From positions 1 to 10,417 of the forward strand of contig JACPSX010000206.1 of the NCBI GenBank assembly GCA_016193065.1: a stretch of 10,417 nucleotides of DNA, written 5' to 3'. A model generated the notes under the pieces. The model had not been told where the DNA came from. It made no database searches and worked only from the letters and a program-made list of their open reading frames with translations. Source of the stretch: Candidatus Tectimicrobiota bacterium. GTDB lineage: Bacteria > JACPSX01. Both the position numbers and the translations under genes were made by a program. How positions within the stretch are numbered: position 1 is the stretch's first letter; every line of letters begins with the position of its first letter. Shown here one piece after another: positions 5,122 to 10,417 of this stretch.

Positions 5122-8100
5122 CGTGCTGCGTTTCCCTGTTCGTAGAACTCCTGCAAGGGGGTCACATCCATGTCCTCTTCCAGGAGAGCGTTGATCCCCT
5201 GGATGGCGGCAAAGGCACCGGGAATCGTGGTGTAGTAGGGGAGATTCTGCAGCAGGGTCGTGCGCCGGATCTGGAAGGCGTCGTGAAGCTGAATTTTTCC
5301 GGTGGGGGTGTTGATGACGAGCTGGATCTCCCCGTTCTTGATGTGATCCACGACGTGGGGCCTGCCTTCGGACACCTTGAGAACGGGCTTGACGGGCACG
5401 CCGCTCTCCCGGATCACGGCGGCGGTCCCCGAGGTGGCAACGATGGAAAATCCCAGCGCGGAAAGCTCCCGGGCCAGGCGGACGGCTGCCGGCTTGTCCT
5501 TGTCCTTGACGCTGATGAAGACGGTGCCTTCCCGGGGCAGCCCCCCGTTGCAGGACATCTGAGACTTGGCGAACGCTTGCCCGAAGGAGCGCCCGATTCC
5601 CATCACTTCCCCGGTGGACTTCATCTCGGGCCCCAGCAGGGGATCTGTGCCGGGGAACTTTGTGAACGGGAGAATGGCCTCCTTGACCGCCACGTGGGGG
5701 AGGATTCGCTCGGACGTGTATCCCAGGTCCTGGAGGGTTAATCCCGTCATGATCTTTGCCGCCAGCTTGGCCAGGGGAACCCCGATGGCTTTGCTGACGA
5801 AGGGGACGGTGCGGGAAGCTCGGGGGTTTACTTCCAGAATGTAGACCTCTCCTTCGCGCACCGCAAACTGGATGTTGATGAGGCCGCGCACCCGCAGTTC
5901 CAGGGCAAGGATGCGGGTTTGCTCCCGGATGCGGCCCAAGATCGGGGCCGGGAGGGAGTAGGGGGGAAGGGAGCAGGCACTGTCCCCGGAGTGAACTCCC
6001 GCTTCCTCGATGTGTTCCATGATTCCGGCCACCACCACGGTGCGCCCGTCGCAGAGCGCATCCACATCCACCTCGATGGAATCCTCCAGGTATTTGTCGA
6101 TGAGGACGGGGTGCTCGGGAGACGCCTCGACGGCCCGGCTCATGTATTCCCTCAGGCTCTCCTCGTCATAGACGATCTCCATGGCCCTTCCGCCCAGGAC
6201 GTACGAGGGGCGCACCATGACAGGGTAGCCGATCCGAGAGGCCACCTGCAGGGCTTCATCCACCGCGGTGGCCGTGCCGCTCTCTGCCTGTTTCAGTCTT
6301 AGCTTCTCCAAGAGCGCGCTGAAGCGTTTGCGGTCCTCGGCCAGGTCGATGTCGTCGGGAGAGGTTCCCAATATGGGCACTCCGGCCCGTTCCAGGGGAA
6401 TGGCGAGCTTGAGGGGAGTCTGACCTCCGAACTGGACGATGACCCCGGTGGGCTTCTCCACCTCCACGATGTTGAGCACGTCCTCCAGGGTCAGGGGTTC
6501 GAAATAGAGGCGGTCGGAAGTGTCGTAATCGGTGCTCACCGTCTCCGGATTGCAGTTCACCATGATCGTCTCGCAGCCGATCTCCTTGAGGGCCATGGCG
6601 GCGTGCACGCAGCAGTAGTCGAACTCGATCCCCTGGCCGATGCGGTTGGGTCCCCCCCCCAGGATCATCACCTTCTTGCGATCCGTGGGGTTTGCCTCGC
6701 ACTCCCGCTCGTAGGTGGAGTACAGGTAGGGGGTGTGGGCCTCGAACTCGGCGGCGCAGGTGTCCACGGTCTTGTACGTGGGGCGAATTCCCATCTCGAG
6801 CCGGCGGTGGCGCACTTCCCGTTCTGTAGTCCCCAGGAGCGTTCCCAGGCGCCGGTCCGAGAACCCCAGCTCTTTGGCTCTCCTCAGAATGGGTTCCGAA
6901 AGCCGGCTGAGAGGGGGAGGTATCGTGCCGCGTGTGGAGGCGGATTCCCGGCAGAGAGCTTCTTCCGTTTCGATGATCTCGCGGATGTTGTGGAGGAACC
7001 AGGGATCGATTCGGGATAGCGCGTAGACCTCGTCCACGGAAAAACCCTGGCGAAATGCCTCTCCGATGTACCAGACCCGGTCGAAGGTGGGCAGCCGCAA
7101 TTTCTCCCGGATCAGATCCCGGCGCCCTTCGGGGGACAGGCCCGCGGGAAGAAAGGATTCGAAGCCGTAGCGGTCCACTTCCAGGGAGCGCATGGCCTTG
7201 TGCAGGGATTCCTTGAAGGTGCGGCCGATGGCCATGACTTCCCCCACGGATTTCATCTGGGTCGTGAGGACCTCGTCGGTGCCGGGGAACTTCTCGAATG
7301 CAAAGCGGGGAAACTTGACCACGCAGTAATCGATCGTGGGCTCGAACGAGGCGGGGGTCTCCTTGGTGATGTCGTTGGGGATCTCGTCCAGCGTATAGCC
7401 CACGGCCAGCAGGGCTGCAATCTTGGCGATGGGGAACCCCGTGGCTTTGGAAGCCAGGGCCGAGCTGCGAGATACCCGGGGGTTCATCTCGATGACCACC
7501 ATGTCCCCGTTTTCGGGGTTGATGGCGAACTGGATGTTGGATCCTCCCGTCTCCACGCCGATTTCCCGGATGATGGCGATAGCCGCATCTCTCATGAGCT
7601 GATACTCTTTGTCCGTCAGGGTCTGGGCGGGGGCCACGGTGATGCTGTCCCCCGTGTGGATCCCCATGGGATCAAAGTTCTCGATGGAACAGATGATGAC
7701 CACGTTGTCTTTCCGGTCCCGCATGACCTCCAGCTCGAACTCCTTCCAGCCGGCGACGGAGCGCTCGATGAGGACCTCCCCGATAGGGCTTGTACTGAGC
7801 CCCCACTCCACCCGATCTTCAAACTCCTCGATGTTGTAGGCGGCACTTCCGCCCGTCCCTCCCAGCGTAAAGGAGGGGCGGATAATGAGGGGGAAGCCCA
7901 GGTGCTCTGCGACCCTGAATCCTTCTTCCAGGCTGCGGACGTAGCCGCTCGGTGGAAGAGAGAGGCCGATGCGCTCCATGGCTTCTTTGAACAGGTTGCG
8001 GTCTTCGGCTTTCTTGATAGCGGGGAGCTTGGCCCCGATGAGTTCCACGCCGTAGCGATCGAGTACTCCGGCTTCGGCCAGGAAAACCGCCAGGTTCAGG

Positions 8101-8384
8101 CCCGTCTGGCCTCCCAGGGTGGGGAGGAGCGCGTCCGGGCGCTCGCGGGCGATGACCCGGGCCACCATCTCCGGGGTCAGGGGCTCCACGTAGGTGCGGT
8201 GGGCCATCTCCGGATCGGTCATGATGGTGGCCGGGTTCGAGTTCACCAGCACGACGGTGAACCCCTGCTCGCGCAGGACCTTGCAGGCCTGGGTCCCCGA
8301 GTAGTCGAACTCGCAGGCCTGCCCGATGACGATGGGCCCCGAGCCGATGATCAGGATTTTCTGTATGTCGGTTCTCTTGGGCAT
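5118..8384 (-). CDS. carB: carbamoyl-phosphate synthase large subunit
   Basis: This subunit makes carbamoyl phosphate from bicarbonate, ATP and ammonia delivered by CarA, for pyrimidines and arginine. At 1088 residues it is full length (E. coli CarB has 1073). The two duplicated synthetase halves are evident. The first has [19 protein letters not shown] (12-30), [12 protein letters not shown] (169-180) and [18 protein letters not shown]. The second has [17 protein letters not shown] (~573-589), [20 protein letters not shown] and [21 protein letters not shown]-terminal MGS-like allosteric domain starts at about residue 956 ([16 protein letters not shown]), where UMP or ornithine bind in characterised enzymes. 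The stop TGA overlaps the pyrK GTG. The ATG at 8384 lies 47 bases after the nucleotidyltransferase stop and has only a modest AAG-rich ribosome site. A run of nine G lies in the second-half glycine motif but the frame is intact. Confidence 0.97.
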   Translation of the reverse strand: MPKRTDIQKILIIGSGPIVIGQACEFDYSGTQACKVLREQGFTVVLVNSNPATIMTDPEMAHRTYVEPLTPEMVARVIARERPDALLPTLGGQTGLNLAVFLAEAGVLDRYGVELIGAKLPAIKKAEDRNLFKEAMERIGLSLPPSGYVRSLEEGFRVAEHLGFPLIIRPSFTLGGTGGSAAYNIEEFEDRVEWGLSTSPIGEVLIERSVAGWKEFELEVMRDRKDNVVIICSIENFDPMGIHTGDSITVAPAQTLTDKEYQLMRDAAIAIIREIGVETGGSNIQFAINPENGDMVVIEMNPRVSRSSALASKATGFPIAKIAALLAVGYTLDEIPNDITKETPASFEPTIDYCVVKFPRFAFEKFPGTDEVLTTQMKSVGEVMAIGRTFKESLHKAMRSLEVDRYGFESFLPAGLSPEGRRDLIREKLRLPTFDRVWYIGEAFRQGFSVDEVYALSRIDPWFLHNIREIIETEEALCRESASTRGTIPPPLSRLSEPILRRAKELGFSDRRLGTLLGTTEREVRHRRLEMGIRPTYKTVDTCAAEFEAHTPYLYSTYERECEANPTDRKKVMILGGGPNRIGQGIEFDYCCVHAAMALKEIGCETIMVNCNPETVSTDYDTSDRLYFEPLTLEDVLNIVEVEKPTGVIVQFGGQTPLKLAIPLERAGVPILGTSPDDIDLAEDRKRFSALLEKLRLKQAESGTATAVDEALQVASRIGYPVMVRPSYVLGGRAMEIVYDEESLREYMSRAVEASPEHPVLIDKYLEDSIEVDVDALCDGRTVVVAGIMEHIEEAGVHSGDSACSLPPYSLPAPILGRIREQTRILALELRVRGLINIQFAVREGEVYILEVNPRASRTVPFVSKAIGVPLAKLAAKIMTGLTLQDLGYTSERILPHVAVKEAILPFTKFPGTDPLLGPEMKSTGEVMGIGRSFGQAFAKSQMSCNGGLPREGTVFISVKDKDKPAAVRLARELSALGFSIVATSGTAAVIRESGVPVKPVLKVSEGRPHVVDHIKNGEIQLVINTPTGKIQLHDAFQIRRTTLLQNLPYYTTIPGAFAAIQGINALLEEDMDVTPLQEFYEQGNAAR

Positions 8385-8431
8385 CTTTGCTTCAACTCTT
8401 TTCGAATCAATTGCACCAGCCCGGCAACTTC

Positions 8432-8752
8432 TCAGGCGGCATAGAGCACCTTTCCGCGAGTGAGGATCTCCTGAAAGAACTGGTCCCCTCTGCTGAGACG
8501 CCGATGGAGCTCGTCAGGGGTTATCACGATGGGCTCCACCGGAGTGCGCCGCTCAGGATCTGCGATCAGTTCCCGAACCGCCACCCAACGGTCGATGAAC
8601 CGCTCGGGAGTCTCCTTCACGATCAGCAGATCAATATCGCTGTCCTCTGTTGCTTCTCCGTAAGCATACGAGCCGAAGAGGATTACCTTGAGGGGCTGAT
8701 ACCCCTCAATGATCCGCCTCACGATACTTTCGATCTCCTGGTCGCTGGTCAT
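8432..8752 (-). CDS. MNT-type nucleotidyltransferase domain protein
   Basis: This is a 106-residue minimal nucleotidyltransferase. [20 protein letters not shown] contains the diagnostic GSx10DxD motif (G27-S28, D39, D41), with a candidate third acidic residue at E73 (PVEPIVI). Such proteins transfer NMP from ATP or another NTP. Many are antitoxins to HEPN toxins (MntA type) or stand-alone enzymes. No HEPN-like gene with an RxxxxxH motif is adjacent, so the target is unknown. I chose ATG8752 because AAAGGA lies about ten bases upstream. A longer frame to 8905 exists, but its extra 51 residues ([17 protein letters not shown]...) are only the hairpin repeat at 8802-8848 being read through. The gene sits between an unknown gene and carB on the same strand and is probably cotranscribed with the pyr operon. 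Confidence 0.82.
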   Translation of the reverse strand: MTSDQEIESIVRRIIEGYQPLKVILFGSYAYGEATEDSDIDLLIVKETPERFIDRWVAVRELIADPERRTPVEPIVITPDELHRRLSRGDQFFQEILTRGKVLYAA

Positions 8753-8801
8753 TTCGCCTTTCCTTTTGCACGCCTGATTCCACGCAACCCTTTCGCTTCC
8801 A

Positions 8802-8848
8802 CCCCCTCCCTTCCCCTCCCCCGTCGAGGGGGAGGGATGGGTGGGGGC
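8802..8848. repeat. GC-rich inverted repeat (hairpin) between operon genes
   Basis: CCCTCCCCC (8814-8822) and GGGGGAGGG (8828-8836) form a perfect nine-pair stem around the loop GTCGA. Flanking C-rich (8802-8810) and G-rich (8839-8847) tracts extend it with a few mismatches. It begins directly at the stop codon of the 211-residue gene. In other genomes, elements of this make-up (a G/C purine-pyrimidine hairpin read as PSPxxGEG in one frame) are known to me as multicopy intergenic palindromes. No U-tract follows on the minus strand, so it is not a classical terminator, though it could slow or stabilise the operon mRNA. Copy number cannot be seen here. Confidence 0.65.
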
Positions 8849-9483
8849 TATTTCTTCTCGAAGCAGTAGATATCCCTTATCTTCACATGCCGGTAGCGTT
8901 CCCACTTGAGATGCATGACCATGAGCTGGTGAATCAGGGCCAGAGGGGAGGCCTCCCCTTCTTTTTTGAGACGCTTGATCTCCTGTTCCACGAGCCCTTT
9001 TACTTCACGAGGGTGGAAAAACAGAGCCGGAGAGAGAAAATACGCGCCGTTCAGGGGGAGGATCCTCCCCTGTACCAGGGAGCTGGGCTGAAAGGCCGAA
9101 ATGAGATCATTCTCCGTCAGGGAGACCGGGAAACTTTTCTTGGTGAAGAGGTCCTGCAGGTCCACCTGATTCTCCCGCAGCTTGCGGGCGAGAAAAACGC
9201 TGTGGACGTTGCCGACGAACTGCTGGCAGACCGCTCTTTCCTCTTCCGGAAGGGAGTTGGAATCGAGCAAGAGTTCCAGAGGGGTGAGACGGCTGTTGTC
9301 TAGAGGACGTTCGAAGAGAAACCAGTCGAGAAAGGAGGCCATGCGGACATCAAAGGAAGGATCTTCCTCGATCACCTCCCCGGTGCGAGCCAGAAACTCC
9401 CGCCGTGCTTCCGGCATCTCCGCCGCGATGTCCGGTACGGACAGCCGCTCCCAGAGCTTCTCCAGGTACTCTCTGACCATCAT
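8848..9483 (-). CDS. uncharacterised protein inside the carA-carB operon
   Basis: I do not recognise a named family with confidence. The 211-residue protein is soluble, with no signal peptide or membrane helix. A mostly helical N-terminus holds the block [20 protein letters not shown] (50-69), the kind of aromatic/acidic motif seen in helical proteins of unknown function. A middle part (~105-165) is predicted mixed by eye ([37 protein letters not shown]). A charged C-terminal helix includes [13 protein letters not shown], followed by [21 protein letters not shown]-like residues. The ATG overlaps the carA TGA by four bases, so it is translationally coupled to carA. A job linked to carbamoyl-phosphate synthase or pyrimidine supply is possible, but only position supports it. 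No HEPN RxxxxxH motif was found, so it is not an obvious toxin partner for the next gene. Confidence 0.72.
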   Translation of the reverse strand: MMVREYLEKLWERLSVPDIAAEMPEARREFLARTGEVIEEDPSFDVRMASFLDWFLFERPLDNSRLTPLELLLDSNSLPEEERAVCQQFVGNVHSVFLARKLRENQVDLQDLFTKKSFPVSLTENDLISAFQPSSLVQGRILPLNGAYFLSPALFFHPREVKGLVEQEIKRLKKEGEASPLALIHQLMVMHLKWERYRHVKIRDIYCFEKK

Positions 9484-10417
9484 GCCCCTTTCATGAGATC
9501 GATGAACCGGGAAAATAAGTAGCCGGCATCATGGGGACCGGGCGAAGCCTCGGGGTGATACTGGACGGAGAAGACCGGCAGCTCCTTGTGCCGCATCCCT
9601 TCCAGAGTATGGTCGTTCAAGTTCACGTGGGTCAGCTCGACCTCCGGTGGGAGAGATCCCGGATCGACGGCGAAGCCGTGATTTTGCGTCGTGATCTCCA
9701 CCCGGCCGGAACGCCGGTCCAGGACGGGGTGGTTTCCGCCGCGGTGACCGAACTTCAGCTTGTAGGTCTTCCCTCCAAAGGCCTGGCCCAGGATCTGGTG
9801 CCCCAGGCAAATCCCAAAGATCGGCTTTTTCCCCAGAAGTTGCCGCACCGTATCCACCGCATAGGGGACCGCGGCCGGATCGCCGGGACCGTTGGAGAGA
9901 AAGACGCCGTCCGGGTTTTGGCCCAAAACCTCTTCGGCGGGATAATCGGCCGGAACCACTTTCACCCGGCATCCGGCATCGACTAACATCCGGAGAATAT
10001 TCTGTTTGATACCGAAATCATAAGCGATGACGTTGAATTTCTTTTTTTGTACGGGCGCACGGCCCCTAGGAGGGACCACTTCGTGGCCCTGCGCCCCTAC
10101 CATGCGCACAATCCTGTGACTCCCCCTGTTCCACCCATACGGCTTCTTGCATGAAACCACTTTTGCCAAATCCTGTCCCTCCATGGAAGGAAGGGCGGCC
10201 GCCTTTTTCTTCAGTTTCGAAAAATCCGTGACCACACCGACATGAATAAGCGCCGGTTTTGCCCCGGCATCGCGGATGTGCCTCACCAATGCGCGCGTGT
10301 CAATTCCCTCGACAGCCGGGACTTTATTCTTCTTCAAAAAAGCGGAGAGAGATGACTTCGCCCGAAAGTTGCTCACAATGGGGGAATTTTCTTTCACGAC
10401 GAATCCCGAAAGATAAA
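9480..10417 (-). CDS. carA: carbamoyl-phosphate synthase small (glutamine amidotransferase) subunit, 5' partial
   Basis: CarA hydrolyses glutamine and channels ammonia to CarB. The frame is open through the right window edge. Codons before the GTG at 10397 read YLSGFV, continuing the typical CarA phrase GFVVxExSPxxSN, so the true start and roughly the first 70-80 residues are outside. Visible parts are [54 protein letters not shown], the nucleophile elbow [16 protein letters not shown] with catalytic Cys, [24 protein letters not shown], and the catalytic His/Glu in [12 protein letters not shown]. Between KKPYGW and the amidotransferase domain the linker carries about 17 residues ([17 protein letters not shown]) encoded by a palindromic repeat. 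The TGA overlaps the start of the 211-residue gene. The operon promoter is not in the window. Confidence 0.96.
   Translation of the reverse strand, partial: YLSGFVVKENSPIVSNFRAKSSLSAFLKKNKVPAVEGIDTRALVRHIRDAGAKPALIHVGVVTDFSKLKKKAAALPSMEGQDLAKVVSCKKPYGWNRGSHRIVRMVGAQGHEVVPPRGRAPVQKKKFNVIAYDFGIKQNILRMLVDAGCRVKVVPADYPAEEVLGQNPDGVFLSNGPGDPAAVPYAVDTVRQLLGKKPIFGICLGHQILGQAFGGKTYKLKFGHRGGNHPVLDRRSGRVEITTQNHGFAVDPGSLPPEVELTHVNLNDHTLEGMRHKELPVFSVQYHPEASPGPHDAGYLFSRFIDLMKGA
10049..10100. repeat. 52-base palindromic element inside carA coding sequence
   Basis: The left arm GTACGGGCGCACGGCC (10049-10064) and right arm GGCCCTGCGCCCCTAC (10085-10100) are complementary at 14 of 16 positions, with a 20-base centre that includes the CCTAGG palindrome and CCAC-TTC-GTGG. 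On the minus strand it reads GTAGGGGCGCAGGG..., a form I associate with multicopy intergenic palindromes. Here it is translated without a stop as part of the CarA interdomain linker, as happens with Rickettsia palindromic elements. Mobility and copy number are inferred, not seen. Confidence 0.6.

Noticed and set aside
4995-5741. 248-residue plus-strand ORF across the carB/pyrK junction
   Set aside because: It is antisense to two strong genes; its residues mirror the carB codons and no family motif is visible.
7200-8444. 414-residue plus-strand ORF opposite carB
   Set aside because: It is the antisense shadow of carB, driven by the GC-rich codon pattern, and has no recognisable domain.
8753-8905. 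N-terminal extension of the nucleotidyltransferase to a start at 8905
   Set aside because: The extra 51 residues come from the hairpin repeat and part of the upstream gene in another frame; ATG8752 has a good Shine-Dalgarno and begins the real domain.
8432-9483. The 211-residue gene and the nucleotidyltransferase as an MNT/HEPN toxin-antitoxin pair
   Set aside because: No RxxxxxH HEPN motif or typical HEPN length in the 211-residue protein, and it is coupled to carA instead.
1-10417. CRISPR arrays, tRNA or rRNA genes, and transposases
   Set aside because: No regularly spaced repeats, no tRNA cloverleaf or rRNA-like stretch noticed by eye, and no ORF with transposase or integrase motifs.

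Overview
The window looks like chromosomal DNA from a moderately GC-rich bacterium. A housekeeping pyrimidine operon lies next to a patch of accessory genes. The class IB dihydroorotate dehydrogenase genes (pyrK and pyrD) directly follow carB, and GC-rich palindromic repeats are scattered through the operon. Together these fit a deep-branching Gram-negative such as Desulfobacterota (Deltaproteobacteria) or a neighbouring phylum. That placement is inference; no marker gene in the window settles it.

Left part, plus strand (1-2654). The window opens inside an ImmA/IrrE-type zinc metallopeptidase gene whose 5' end lies outside. After a 147-base gap holding a good sigma70-like promoter comes a tight three-gene cluster. 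The genes are a STAS-like plus GHKL-ATPase protein, a STAS-like DUF4325 protein, and a PIN-domain nuclease. The parts resemble a partner-switching switch (ATPase plus STAS antagonist) coupled to an RNase-type effector. The PIN gene is split by a -1 frame change located exactly at an in-frame A_AAT_TTC slippery heptamer, so it is either programmed frameshifting or a one-base lesion. This cluster is the best candidate in the window for an undescribed system.

Middle, minus strand (2707-3342). A compact Phd/YefM-RelE type II toxin-antitoxin cassette has its own promoter, a strong Shine-Dalgarno and a palindrome over the -10 box that could be an autoregulatory operator. A 9-base direct repeat, GGATTAATC, flanks the cassette.

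Right part, minus strand (3393-10417). The order of transcription is carA (5' end outside the window), an unrecognised 211-residue gene, a small MNT-type nucleotidyltransferase, carB, pyrK and pyrD. CarA and CarB make carbamoyl phosphate; PyrK and PyrD oxidise dihydroorotate with NAD. Several junctions overlap by four bases (carA/211-aa gene, carB/pyrK), so this is one translationally coupled operon. Three oddities stand out. A 52-base palindromic repeat is read in frame inside carA. A GC-rich hairpin repeat lies between the two extra genes. At the pyrK/pyrD junction the PyrK C-terminus, including its fourth cluster cysteine, and the normal pyrD start appear to be deleted.
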